From the NCBI RefSeq assembly GCF_905475465.1, contig NC_062252.1, positions 4,340,001-4,404,000 of the forward strand: 64,000 bases of DNA, read 5' to 3'. Positions 40,663 to 54,440 of the stretch are shown one piece after another. Within the stretch, counting starts at the first letter, position 1; each line of letters opens with the position of its first letter. The translations under genes and the position numbers were made by a program. The notes below the pieces were generated by a model. The model was not told where the DNA came from. It did not search any database and was given only the letters and a program-made list of their open reading frames with translations. The stretch is from Pieris napi. Its lineage: Eukaryota > Arthropoda > Insecta > Lepidoptera > Pieridae.

Positions 40663-41510
40663 TTATTTCCGTTTCTTTGTGTTCTGCAGTATGGACCCCT
40701 TTTGGGTAAACGCCTCCTCCTGAACTTTCCATATGGATCTGTTGTTTAGATCCTCCATCCAATTCTCCCCAGAAACCCTTACTAAGTCGTGAGCCCATCG
40801 ATTTTTGCTGAAAGTCCCCTCCAGGGAGTGGCTTCGACCGTCCATCTTTTATCTGTGCATCTTCTTCTTCATATTCAGTTGTAAAGCGTGGGTTAGCGCG
40901 TCGGTGATCTTCGTTTTCACCCTGATGTGGTCACTTCGAATTTTGTGGATCTTTTTTCTTTTTAGAATGCTCCGTTCCATTGATAGGTACTAGTCACTTT
41001 CGACTTCATTCTTTCCGTGAACGTCCTCCCGCAGGCATGGGAGGATGCTTGTGTCCATAACAGACTATTTTAGGTCTAGGCTGTAGTTTCCTTTTAACAT
41101 TTATTTTAATAACCAGTATCTAATCCAAGGTTTTATAACCCTTATTGCCATTTTTTCCTCATTATTAGTTATATAAAAGGATATTTGTTTTCCTAAATAG
41201 GTATACATATTTTGTAACATATTCTATTTTATTTCTTCCAATATTGATATATCTTCTTTTCAGGCTGTTGGTCATTATGGCTTCAGATCTCATGCTTCAT
41301 ATGCAGACTTCGTTACGTTCATTTTTAGACCAATATTTGAACTCGCCTTGTCCAGGGACGAAACCATTGGTTCTAATTCTTAGTACTGCCAAAATAGTGA
41401 TGTCATCAGCAAACCTAAGATGACTAAGATGCCGACTGTTAATTCTACTACCTTTATGTGACCAATCTATATTCCCAAATATTATCATTTCAAGAACGAC
41501 CACGAAAAGT
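40663..41510 (-). pseudogene. Decayed LINE reverse transcriptase (RTE-like)
   Basis: On the minus strand, 41503-41297 reads INSRHLSHLRFADDITILA, an RT catalytic motif (FADD), before the frame decays. 40845-40663 gives the typical C-terminus WAHDLVRVSGENWMEDLNNR followed by EEAFTQKG. Frameshifts and stops lie between. The endonuclease is missing. Confidence 0.7.
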
Positions 41511-44500
41511 TTAGGGAAATAATATGTCTAATTATTACATTGACTGTAGCTTTATTATTTCACATAAAACCAGGGTAAACGACCGATGTGGTGGAGTTGA
41601 GTGTGGTGTGTGGAGTGGTCCATTCAGATACTAAGTAGTGAAAACAAAGTGACATCAACCTTCAGATCCAAAGTAGTTCGAGGGATAAACATATTTATGT
41701 TTCGAAAGTATGAATGAAGCACTTGGAGATATTGTAATACATCAGAAAACGCAATAATGTCCAAATAATTTACCCAAAGAACCTTAAAAGGATGCAGGTA
41801 TGCAATCTTGTATCCCACATATAAAACCGCAAATAGTAACTTGTATAATAAAATATATTTATATGTATATGATGTTTGTACCTATTCTTTTTCATATAAT
41901 AATTTTCTTTTTACTAATATAAGTAAAAAGTAAAATCAACTAAAGCATGATTGTGATTTTGTTTCATTTAGAATTTATAGCAACAAAGCTTGCGCTCAAA
42001 CTGGTTTCAAGGCTGGATTTCCCGCTTCGCCACAAAATGGCCGACCGTGCACACGATTTAATAAATATAAAACACAAATATTTTTTGGGACTCACGAAAG
42101 ATATATATCTAGAAATAGTGGCAATAATATCATTGTTATTAATAAATTTAAATTTGAACATTGAAATAAGTATTCAAGTTGAATTGTCTTAAATATTATA
42201 GTTGATCCATGCTTGTAATAATTAATTTAAAGTAATGGAATATTTAATCTTGTTTTGTAATGTCAGTTAACATGAACTTATGTTTAGGAAAAGCCTAAAC
42301 TGACCACTACTATAATATGTAAATAAAAATCGTAATTGTCTCCAGTAAGTCAGTTTTATGAATAAACAAGCAGATGTATGGATATATATTACTAAGTACT
42401 GAAATTATGTAGGTAACAGAAGCGCATTTAGTTGTTATTTGAAATCTAAAATAAAAAAACAACGCGATCAAAAACTGTTTAAATCGAACAAAAAGTAATC
42501 TATTTAAAACATATATATGCCGTTTTCTTTCTTTATGAGTATATAATATATACTATATATTCCTTTTAGAACAATTTGTCATCTCTACTTCATTTCAAGG
42601 TGCGTACATATCTTAAACAATTAGCAGGCGGAAGCGTAATGTAACACGATATATAACAATTGAAATCTTTTTATACCATTAATTGATTGTTATTAAACAA
42701 GATCAATTATTAGGTACAGCTTAAAGGACAAGCTGAACCAGTTCCGTAGGTACGAAGTGGTATACATACAAGGCCGTCGTGTCTTGACGCAAATTCCCTT
42801 TCACTAAATCGATTGGATATTATGCGTACATTGGACCTATTATATCCACAAAAACTCTGCAAGTCGTGATCATGTTTGTCTCAGAGTTTTCTTTAAACAA
42901 AAAATATATCTAAATAAGAAACTATTTCTGGCGCTATAACGCATATCTGAATGATTTAAGTGATTATTAATATTTCTTTATAGGTAATGGTCTTTCGTGT
43001 CATCAAAATCTAATATTTTTTTGGGAGTCGCGCTTAGCTCTAAGTCTCCAACACACACGTACCGCTTTCCTCCCGATTATTTATAACGTAAGTACTATAG
43101 ATTTAACCTACGTAGAAGGCTATATTAATGCACCGACAGGATTCAAACATGCGACCTAATGGAGACTGCTACCGAGTCCAGTCTTGCATATTCCTCTTAA
43201 TGACATTTCGAATAGTAGAGTATTCTACTTGTATGTGATATTAATACTTTAGCCAAATCTGTAGCCTATTCGCATAGAATAATAAATATACAGGAAAAAA
43301 GGGATATTAAAGCATATGGTTTATTTTTAGGTTTGTTCGATTCCAACCTTTTAAATCTATTTATCGTAATATTTTGTCACGTTTATTTATTAGAAAAAAT
43401 ATACAAGAGTAAAAGGGACAAGGTAATAGCTGTTTGAAGCTTACATTTAGAACCATTATTTCAAATTTCTAATACTATTTTAAGATTTTTGTATATGAGG
43501 GATACACGCGAATTAAGACGTAGTATTAATGGTATACATAGGTCGTTAACATTAATATAAACTTAACGTGTACAACGAAAAATGTGACATATTACAATAT
43601 TCATTGGTCCATCTAGAAAAAAATAATATTATATAGTAAAACACCAAGTTATCTATATTATAATTTAAGGAAAATTTTTGATTACTATAAAACGTGCGCG
43701 TGCTTTATTTTGTTTATAGTTAAACATAAAAATATCGGTAGCATTGCTAATTTGCTAAGATATTAACGTATATGTGCTATTCGCGTTATAAATTAACATG
43801 TTTACCGAAATAATATGAATAGGAGATAAATGCTATATATTTTATATATGATTATTATTACGATTTTATAAATATCGTAAAAATAATTTATATGATAATA
43901 ATAATATGTATTAAATGTACTAAAACACAGTGTACAATAACAGGAATCTTTACATGAAATGCATAATAAATCTTTAATAAACGTTTTGCTTTATACATGA
44001 GATATTCTTTGCAAATTCGTATCATAAAAAATATTTAAAAATATTAAGTTTCTTAGGCTGAATCATGTATGTCAACTACTTCTGATGCGCTTATGAATTA
44101 TTAACAGATAAAAATTAATTAATTAAAATAATTAATTATTTAATTAATTAAATTATTAATTATTGACATTCCTGACTTCCTCGTTAAGGTAAATTTTAGA
44201 ACTAAATTGAATAATTACGAGTATACTTATAAAAAGACAAGTGTACTTTACTAACAATATATTGATTTTATTTCGTTCAAGGTAGAATTTATCATCATTG
44301 TAAAAAATATGAACAACCTTCCAAAACACCAGATTACTAACATAAATTGCATTTCAATCGACTCTGACTCATAGAAATTTCTTAAGCGAGTCGGAATTTG
44401 CAATGTTCACTATTTTCCTCTTTAAGCACAGCTTTCGTAACATAATGACTCACTAAGGTTCATAAGATGCGAAAGCCTTTTATATCTTCACACTTCACAG

Positions 44501-44626
44501 CATCGCGTTTTGTCACAATAATATTAGAATGTAATAAGAACAATAAGATCCCGTGGGTAACGAAGGTGCTTATGACGAATCAGCTTAAAACTGAGCTTTG
44601 GAGAAGAAATAACAATAAAAAACTAC
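41511..44626. other. Non-coding, with a possible SINE remnant
   Basis: AT-rich. 42990-43180 may be a heavily decayed minus-strand SINE copy (GATTCAAACATGCGACCT resembles the reversed B-box region). 44120-44156 is a quasi-palindrome of TTAATTAA units. Confidence 0.35.
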
Positions 44627-44876
44627 TAGGTAGTTTAGTGGGAGCAGTATTTGCTTATAGGCTACAGCGTGTGACTCTTATCCCTGAGGTCGTGGGTTAG
44701 GAAAGGAAAAAACATCGTAAGGAAACAGCACAACTGGCCCCAAAAAGTCGACCGCGTGTATGACAGTGTGGGCACAGGACAAACTTTGCCTATTAGAAAA
44801 AATAAATGAACACAAAATAGAGACAAAAATCTGAGGTGAAGACCTTAAAAAGGTTGTAGCGCCACTGGATTTTTAG
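44627..44876 (+). repeat. SINE copy, plus strand
   Basis: Reads from a tRNA-like head (ATCCCTGAGGTCGTGGGTTA) through AAAAAGTCGACCGCGTGT to GACCTTAAAAAGGTTGTAGCGCCACTGGA at the 3' end. It is the same family as 18887-19187 in the other orientation. Confidence 0.7.
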
Positions 44877-47800
44877 TAACTTCTACTTCATTTCTTTAAT
44901 TTTACGGAGCATTATAAAACCTAGTGAGGTATAGTTTTTAAATTCTATACCTAGTTTTATTATAACGCTTTTCCTACAGTATACAATAATTATAAAACTT
45001 TGTTTGTATAAAGATAAATTTATTAAGTTGAATCTTGTATTATAATGGGTGGTTAGAAATTAAATTACATTGCATTAATGTTACATAAATAATTTAATTA
45101 ATTTCAACTGAAGTTGGACCTGTCATAACAGACAAAACAATGTTGAAGAAGACTTCTTGCTCTCAATACTCTGAACTCACTCTCGGATAAGATGACGAAT
45201 TACTAGAATAGAATTAAAGAAATAAAACACTCACTTTGTTGTATGTATTGAAAGCATTTATCTATAAATAAAACATATACCGCGCAGGTATGGTAGAAAG
45301 GTTGTATGAAAATAGACTTACAACGTCAAAGCCCATATAAGTAATTAATTTCCATAAACATTTTGTATAGAGTAAAGAAGTAACTCAAGTCACGTAACGT
45401 GAAAACAGAAGGCAGTGTCCTCGACCTCGATAAACGGTGAAAATCTGACCGCAAACAAGGCGCTGTTTTGCGAAGTTACGACATTTTTGCTTCTTCAGTT
45501 TTAACGTTCCATTTCTAAATTCTTGAACGATTTACATATATTAAAATCGCAATGTTAAAGTTGCATATACTTTCGAATAAATATATCTAAGTGTATTGTA
45601 GAATATACTATTGTAACTATACAAACTACGGCTTAAAAATTGCTTTAATTTTTTTCAATCGCAACCTAAAGTCATGGGGGAAGCCAAAGTCCTGGACCAT
45701 AAGAGAATGGGACAGGACCGGAGTGTCAAGAAAGCATATCTGGATCGACGGACGTCGACCGGTCCAGATATCGCTGATAGGCGCCATGGAGAAGGACTTG
45801 GCGATTGGCAAGTAGCAGCGCAGCGCAAGATCGTCGGATTCTCTAATCTCTTGTCTCGGAGACAAAAACTAATTTTGGGTATTTGCGCGAGAAGAGGAAG
45901 GGCTATCAGTGTCAAAACTAAGTATTTATATTAGAACACTAAAAAGTCGATACCATCTTTGTTTAATAAATAAAAAATATATTTTATTATAACATCGCTC
46001 TGTAATTAGAGATTATGTAGTTTAAAAAATACTAACATGCTACAATTATTAATAAATATAATCACGACGGTATATTTCTTGATTGAGTGCGTACATAATA
46101 GATTTTTTTTAAATACAGTTATTTGTCAATTCCTAATAAATTTTCACAAATTTTTCGCACTCGTAGTGATGTTGCGGGCCACAGGAATTAACTTTATAGC
46201 AAGTTTAAACCTTAAACTACGAGTAGCTTCCAAACTGTGTCTTCTTTAACATATAACAGGAAAATTTATAAGAATTAGATAAAGACAATGATTGTCTATT
46301 ATAAAATAACTAGGCCTCTGAGTGTGGGAAAATAATTATTGAGGTATGCGTAACAGTCATACTGGGTGACTTATACGTAGAAAGAATGTTGCTAATATTT
46401 ATTTCTAGGCGTTTAAGCTTATTTAAATACAATGTACTATCAGCAAAAAACGATTTACTATTGTAAGATCAGTGTGCCAATTTAATAGCTCGTTAGTTCT
46501 TTTGATTTTAAAATTTGTCTATGTCGTCTGGATTATATAATGATGTATAAAATAATAAAGAAACCTATATAGGCTTCTTAAAAAACATGAGTGTAATAAC
46601 TTTGAATTTAGAATTTATATTTTTCGATTTATATGTCACTTGTGTTTATAATAATAAATAAAATTATTTAATAACAATAATAACTAAATATTTATCGTAT
46701 TCGTTTTATATTAATAATAGTAATAATATAAATATATATAATTATTTTACAAGAATAATTGTAAATACGCTTCTGCTGATCGTATTTCGCCGGCTTTTTA
46801 TGATTCGAATATGTCCTTTGTATTGTATTGAACGTGTTGTAATTTCATTCATTGGGGAATCATGACTAACGCTTATATCTTGAGAAATAAAAAAATATCT
46901 ATAAGCATGTGATTTTTTTTATTGATTAAAATATAATTATTTACGGGTGATTCACTAACTTTACTAACTTTAACTTGTATGCGCAATTCACTAAATTTGT
47001 AGCCGTGTTTTTGACATTTGATAGGTGACATCTGACAAAACCATGGCATGCAAGTCACGACCCTATGCAAACATCTTTTGTTTCAATTCTATAGTTTCTT
47101 TTTGGTCATTGATGCACTCGTTCTTATTATTTACCTAAAAAATTAATTATCAATAAATAAGAATATTAAGTCAAAGTCACGGATGACGGCTCACATTTTC
47201 ATATTGATACTCTTTGGGTGTCTGTTTTAAAATTGACTTTTTAAATAAGAAATTTATAGGCCTTCATTTGTAATTGGCTGACTTTCATCGTCTTACGTTC
47301 ATTGAACTGTCCAGATAAATATATAAAGATATATTACCGTATTTAATGTAATAATTTCAGAATAATTTATTATTACTTAGCAAGGACGTTTGATAAGACG
47401 TCACATTTAGTTTTTATCATCTTCTATCATTTTGACCTTACCTAATCTACTACGTTATATTATTGTTTAAACACACGAAATAATAAAAAATATATATATA
47501 CCTTTAATTCCCTGTATTCTTTTTAAACAACACACATCATAAGTAATATCTATTACATATTTAATTTATTTATCCTCTTTAAATAAGACTTTATATAATC
47601 ATTTTGTATATGGCTTGTATATGGCGAATCACGAAAACATAATCACAAATTCTAAATTCACCAATTAAATATTTATATAGTGTGGAAAACAGAGAAAGCT
47701 ATAATAAGACCCCTCTTGCATAAATGAAGACTGAACACGCACAGTCTAGAATCTAGATTATCTAATTAACAAGAAGAAAATAGTTTTAAACTTTTTTAAA

Positions 47801-50765
47801 ACTATTTTCTTATTATTAGTCTCTTAGCTATTAGTCTGTGGTTTTTTAATTGTTAAGTGCTCAGCGCTGTGCCTAACATACGTTGTAGATTTTTGGATTG
47901 ACCTTACATAGTATAACCGGAGCGGAGCATATACTAAAAATATCTATTGAGACCTTCGTAATATTAGAAATTTCCATCACCTCAATCGTCACCCAAACGG
48001 GTATAGCGCACCTGACTCTCACGCTAGCAGAGAACTATGGCCGGGGCACACACCTGATGATAGTATTCCATTAAAGTTACGAAAAAAACGTAGTACAAGT
48101 AGTAAATTAATAACATCGACATAATACCATTTCCCCGATTGACAAGAAACCACGTAGTGTAACAAAAACTATTCTATATTTGGACAATAGCTATCATTAA
48201 CTTCTTGCGTATCTCTTTCTTGCCATTTTCCATTTTAATGGACAAAGAGAGCGATGTAGAGCGAGCACTATACCAATGACGAAAATCGAGAAATAATATA
48301 AAATCTATAAATTAATAAAAAATAGTAGGTACTGAACTCTTTGTTAAGGCAGATTATAGGTTATATACCGACAGATATAAAAGAATAAAAACGACATTAA
48401 TTACCTGTAGCATATTATCAATTTGCATATAAATTAATATTTTAAACAAATGGCATTTTTAATTTGTGACCTTCTATTACCAGACAGTTATTGGTTTAAA
48501 TGATTATAAAATAATCGATTACAAGTGTCTGATTACCTGTGAAGTAATGATAAGAGGATTGAGTCAAATATATTTTAAGAATATCTATCATTTTGATTAT
48601 AAAATTCATTAATTCACAATACATTTAAAATGTCAATTTCATAATTAATGTCATCACAATTGTAAATCACATAACATATTAAATTACTATGAAGAGATTT
48701 ATTAGATAATTTATATATTATATGACATATTATAACACTGGAAGGTTATTCTAAAAGTTAACGACAATTTTTTTTATTATTATTACTTTTTGATTAAATT
48801 AGTTTGATAGATTTTATTAATTTTTTCAATATAACGAATCATAATAGAAGAATATAAATTAAATTATTACAAAAGTAATATTAGGTATATTGTCGTACTA
48901 TTGCGTCTGATAGTTTTTTGTTTTCTTGCTTTAAAGCTAATTGCATAATAACGCTAACAAGTATCTTATAAATGAACAATCGTTGATCGCGATACAAAGA
49001 AACATTATACTGATTGTTAGTAGTTACAATCACACCAACAATAAGATAAAAAATGATTTTAATAAAACAACTATCACTTGGAAAGTTACGAGTAAACCAG
49101 TTTCAATCAGGTGTATATTGGACTAGGTTTTTGAAGCACGTAATCAACGGAAACATAAGCTGAAACCTTACTGATAATAACATTATCATCTACCTGGTGA
49201 CTGGTCTTTTGTGGACTGGATTTTAGAAAACTTAAGTATTTTGTCGTCCTGGAAATCTTACAATCTGTTTCTTTACAGAAAAAGTAAGTTTTTGACGTAC
49301 GAAAGTGTTTAAGTGTGTGAGTAACCTTAGATCTATGTTCTAGACATTGAATAAACTGCGTAAAACACTAACTAACGATAAAAACTTGGGACCAGATATC
49401 TGAAATGATCTAGGAAATCCAGAAAGGAAATAACATTATATATACGTAAAACTACTATCTAAAATAAATATATTTAGTGAAAAACTGGCTTCATATGAAT
49501 CCTAAGTGGATATAACACTAAGCTACTATTAAACTAATCTTCAAATAAATTTTGATTACTTCCTTTTTATATTACAAGAGGGCGCTTTTAAACATTATTT
49601 GAAGTTTTATTTCCTATTGAATTTTAATTTATATAGGATTAGTATTGTTTCAATATAGCAAAACACTGTTAAACTACGTAAATAAAGCACTTAAGAGATA
49701 AGAACTTTATCACTTGTATAACTAAGTGTAACTTACATTAATTATTACGTTTATTATAAATAAAAACAAAAATATATTAATATATGTAATTTAGACAAAA
49801 CACTATTTAATGTTAATATATTATGTATATAATTTTAATATCAGTTGAACGTTTAAAAGAGTAGCGCAAAAACATTGCCAATAAAATAAAACAAGCTTTA
49901 AAAAAATCAGTCGCCATTTTGAATTTTGGACGACAATGTTTTTTTAGTTAATAACCAGTATTAAAGGGAAGAGTTCGTAGTTTAAAATACATAGTCAGTT
50001 AAAATAATTTAGAATTTAGCAAGATTTAACACTAAAATAAAACATGTATAATTTTTCCTAGATGTATATTGGTTCTCTCAAGGCAGCGCCATCTATGTTG
50101 TCAAATTGTACTTAGTACTTTACTTAATCTATTAAAGGGTAAAGTGAAGGGTCAAATTAAACATCGCAAATACAGTTAATATGTAATTCTTTGTCAACTT
50201 GAAATATAAAAATGGTCTCTTTTAAATATTTTACCTTCGCTTAGACGACCTAAAAACATACTTATATAGATTGCTAAATAACCATTATCTATCCTGTCTC
50301 AAATGCTCTTCAAGACAGGTACAAATTACAAAATATAGTAATCAAAAAGTAGTAGTTATTCTTAAAATCGTACTATCAAACATTTCCACAACATGGAGAT
50401 TCTTAAATAATGGAAAACTTCCAACGTGTGGCCACTGGCCAATTTATCGTCCGAAGCGACGCGTGACGAATCGCACACTTAAAAACAAACAATTTACATC
50501 TTATAAAGTAATTTCTAACGATGTCACAGCTCACGGGATGTGCTATGAATTAACAAAACAAAGATCTTTTACCCATGTGGTTGTATTATGAAAAACCGTT
50601 CACGTTTTATGCAAATACAGACTCGAGTCGCGAGCAGCGAGCGAAAACTAGAAAGTTACCCACACAAATGTACACGCGCACACTAAGAAGCTCTTTATAC
50701 TATTACTATTCAATTTCATAACTGCTATAAAATATCCAAAACACAATTAAAAAAATTAAACTCAC
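44877..50765. other. Non-coding, probably long Ets98B first intron
   Basis: AT-rich. A GC-rich island at about 45655-45915 is open in three frames with no recognised product. A 17-bp perfect hairpin lies at 47774-47811. Nothing else was recognised. Confidence 0.4.
47774..47811. repeat. Perfect 17-bp hairpin with 4-base loop
   Basis: 47774-47790 is the exact reverse complement of 47795-47811. It is AT-rich and prone to cruciform formation. No run of T follows that would suggest an RNA gene. Confidence 0.6.
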
Positions 50766-50804
50766 CGCTTCTGACTCCTCAGTTAGACCGTTCTCCCACA
50801 ACAT
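50766..50804 (-). CDS. Ets98B: Candidate distal first coding exon of Ets98B
   Basis: ATG at 50804 encodes MLWENGLTEESEA and stops at a strong GTGAGT donor in phase 0, the phase needed by Ets98B exon 2 (acceptor before 33655). Upstream lies a GC-rich block (about 50930-51075) like a promoter and 5' UTR. No other minus-strand gene is seen between here and 34 kb to receive this exon. It may belong to another gene outside what was recognised. Confidence 0.45.
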
Positions 50805-51080
50805 TTTATCGTAAACAAAAGTCACTTCCAAAATAGATTTGTAAAGTAAGCAATCAGTCCATTCCGTAGTATTTGTTTACAGAGAAAATTTTCATCCCGT
50901 TTTTATTTATATTTGAAAATTCCGCCGTGCGCGAGTGCTATCGGCAGTGCTTTGGCGTTGTATGCGCAAGCGGCCGATTCAACGTTTGCCAACGAAACTA
51001 TCCGACGACGCACGAAGCCAGTCGACCGCGCCGACCTACTTTGTACTTCGAAGCGTTCCAAGCGGTCGAGCCATGATTTT
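50805..51080 (-). promoter_or_regulatory. GC-rich 5' UTR/promoter candidate for the distal exon
   Basis: Much richer in G+C and CpG than the flanks, directly upstream of the MLWENG exon. It contains a 12-codon upstream ORF (starting MARPLGTL, near 51073). Open plus-strand frames here are taken as chance. Confidence 0.35.
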
Positions 51081-53027
51081 TTCTCACATTTTCCTTTGAA
51101 ATGCTACCTGTCTTTGCGAATGTGACAAAAACATGAACACGTTTTCCTGCGTTTTATTTTTCATCGCCTCGATAATGTTTTATTTCGAACTACTTACACT
51201 TACATCGAGTGACTTTTATAACTGATTCGAAAGAGTTATTTTAATGCAATTTGATTTGCAGATAATTTAATAGCGCCCTTACGCGTTAGATGAGATGCAT
51301 CATTAAAACATTGAATTATTATATACATATTATATGTAATTTGTGTAAAAGCTGACCTAAGCTTTTCATCAAGTGGGTTTATATAAATTTAATTAAATTA
51401 ATTATGAAAGCTTTTAACGCATTTACTAGCTCTTAAAGCTATAAAAATCGGATTGGCTACCACTTAAGCCCTTTAAATTAATCGGTGCGTTAAACGATTG
51501 ACATTTACCAGCATGTTTCAAAGCTTCGTAGGGAAAACCCAGACAATCACTAGGTTTGTATTATGAAAGTTCGCTTGCAAGGTCGCAGCTTCAAGCAATT
51601 ATGCAGCTGGATACAATGCAATTGAATTACAATAATGCAACTAAAATATATCTCTATATACTGAGCTGATGTTTCTAATCGCAGGAAAAAACACATTTCA
51701 GTGTCATGTTGTTCGTGTGCTCGTTATTTTTATTTTTTTTTATTGAGAAAAAACTTGCCAACGCTTGGCACACTGAGACATTGGTAAAAACAAACACAAA
51801 ATACAATTTTTAATGTGACAAGCACTTATAGGCAAACATGACATAAATATAGAGATCATATAGAGATATATAATAAACAAAACAAACATTACAAAACAAA
51901 AAAAAAACAAAACAATTACTTATCAAAGAAAAAATTGTGCTGACAAACCCGAAACATTTATTTTCTAGGATCGAACCCTGGATGTATAATAAAAATTGAA
52001 ATATTGGTAGTATTAGTAGCAATAAACAACCAAAAGACATAGGTAGGTACTATAGAAACAAGTTATCAAACAAAATGGCGTAATTATACTGCGAAGATTT
52101 AGGTCCATTGATTGATTATTTACTATAAAAATTTTACCAACTATATAAATTATGAAAAATACGCGACGGAATTGACTAGCTTAATCTTTCTACTTAGTTA
52201 ATAATAAAAATGATTCGAGAATTGTTCTCAGAATCGTGATTGCTAAAGATCGTAACGTATTTCCCCCTAAACTTCGACTGTGAGTCGAATTTGTTCTTAT
52301 TATACTAGAGGTCGCCTAGAGGTCGAAAATAAATTTCGAAAAAAGCAACCAAAATTAATTACATTTTTCAGTTTGAACTTTCTAAGAGTTGTTTTAATAG
52401 GGCTTTATAATCAATTAGGTGATTTCATTATAGAATGTAAAATATGTTATTTCAACAATTTTAATGTATTATAAATATGTAGCTTCTATTTACTTACTTC
52501 TACTTACTACTAAAGAAGTTTTTACGGATAATATAAAATTAAACTTTATCTATTGTCACTTATTGCAATTTTTTAGGTTCTAACCATATAATTTAACTCC
52601 TCTTTAAACGTCTCTCTATTGTAATTTATAAATGAATATTAACTGTACTTACATAGACATCATAATTTTTATACAAATATTAGACGCGTAACATACGCGT
52701 TGGCATTAATTATTTTTTAAATTCAAAGAAAAGTACAGTAATTAAAATTACCAACAGATGGCGCCATACGAATGCTTTATAACTATCAATCGCGCTATCA
52801 TTATAATCCATTCTATCGTATATAAAATAACGTGAAGTTTTTATAAATGACGTTTAGATCGTTTGAAACGAGATTTATCTTGAAAGGGTGTATTACGGAA
52901 TTCCGTATTCACCTACAAAATACTAATTATTTCACTTATGAGTCAGTGTTCACTTTTACCAACTCTAGTCTCTACTCTTTGTCTCTACTCTCTAGTACTC
53001 TCGTCTAGGGACTAAGGACTTAGGGAG
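51081..53027. other. Non-coding, nothing recognised
   Basis: AT-rich. Repeated TCTCTACTC motifs occur around 52970-53000 just before the hAT element. Confidence 0.35.
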
Positions 53028-54440
53028 TAGGGATGTGACATAAGACATTCTGCTGGATTATTTTTTTAGCATGAACTAGGGATGTGACATTCTGCATAAA
53101 AAAATCGATTTTTTATTAATCGATTATTTATTTAGCATGAAAAATCGATGAATAAATAATCGATTTTGTCCTAATTTTTGAATTAATTTCAAAATAAACA
53201 CCCAAAATATTTTATTTTTCATGGGTTTTTTCATTCAAAATAAACAATAGAAATTATGAACACAAATTAACGTTTAAGAATAATCAAAATGTAAATTAAT
53301 TTAATCTCGTTTTGATAGGTTTTAGGTGAAATTTGATAAAAGCTGAGTGTATGCCTTTTCAGTAGCATATTGCAGTATTTTTGTTGTCTTTTTAATTGTA
53401 TGTAATCTTGTGCTGCTGAATAAATTTATTTTACTTTTAAATTATAGTTTTTCATTCAAATTTGAGTTTTTGTAAAATTAATTGGTTTTATCATCCTTTC
53501 GATGTTTTACAAAAAAACATTAATGCATCGAGTATATCAATACATCTTCAAAGAATCGGATTCAATGTATCGCATTGTAAACATCGATGTATTATATCGA
53601 ATATCCCTTATAGTTCGAGGTCCGGGTTATAAAAGACCAGACATAATGTCGGGAGGTGGCAGATGAAAAATTGAATATGATTGATTTTCAATTATAAAAT
53701 ATTTTAAATATAAAAATCGCGTAAAAAAATCGATTTTTACTTTTCAAAAAATCGATTAAAATCGATTTTTTCAATAAACGATTATTTTTTCACATCCCTA
53801 GCATGAACATTGAACAATTGATTAGTAAATAATAGATTTTTCCTAATTTTTGAATTAATTTCAAAATAAACACCCAAAATATTTTATTTTTCATGGGTTT
53901 TTTCATTCAAAATAAACAATAGAAATTATAAACACAAATTAACGTTTAAGAATAATCAAAATCGAAATTAACTTAATCTCGTTTTGATAGATTTTAGGTG
54001 AAATTTGATAAATTCTGAGTAGTTTTAACAGAGCCTTTTCAGTAGCACATTGTAGTATTTTTGTTGTCTTTTTAATTGTATGTAAATATTGTGCTGCTGG
54101 ATAAATTTATTTTACTTTTAAATTATAGTGTTCGATTCAAACTTCAGTTTTTGTAAAATTAACTGGTTTTATTATACTTTCGATGTTTTACAAAAAAAAC
54201 ATCAATGCATCGAGTATATCAATACATCTTCAAAGAATCGGATTCAATGTATCGCATTGTAAACATCGATGTACATATATCGAATATCCCGATAGTTCGA
54301 CTATCATTTAACTTCAATTATAAAAATAATCGATTATTAATCGATTATTTTAAACATAAAAATCGCGTAAAATAATCGACTTTTACTTTAAAAAAAATCG
54401 ATTTTAATCCTTTTTTTCAATAAATAACAATAATATAACT
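53028..54440. mobile_element. Outer hAT-type MITE, interrupted by a relative
   Basis: Begins TAGGGATGTGACAT at 53028 and resumes after the inner element at 53801, running parallel to it (CCTAATTTTTGAATTAATTTC, GTGCTGCTGGATAAATTTA, AATCGGATTCAATGTATCG) to about 54440. The right terminus has decayed and lacks the CACATCCCTA end. There is no transposase. Confidence 0.75.
53077..53800. mobile_element. Inner hAT-type MITE with 8-bp target duplication
   Basis: The left end TAGGGATGTGA and right end TCACATCCCTA are perfect inverted repeats. Both flanks carry GCATGAAC (53069-53076 and 53801-53808), the 8-bp duplication expected of hAT transposons. The subterminal regions are dense in AATCGATTTT repeats, possible transposase-binding sites. 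It is 724 bp with no ORF of note. Confidence 0.9.

Noticed and set aside
42990..43180. Possible sixth SINE copy
   Set aside because: Similarity is patchy and could not be separated from chance by eye; mentioned only in the region note.
44104..44160. TTAATTAA palindromic stretch
   Set aside because: Low-complexity AT repeats make such palindromes likely by chance.
50271..50591. 106-codon plus-strand open frame
   Set aside because: No recognisable family, AT-biased composition and no clear gene context; probably chance.
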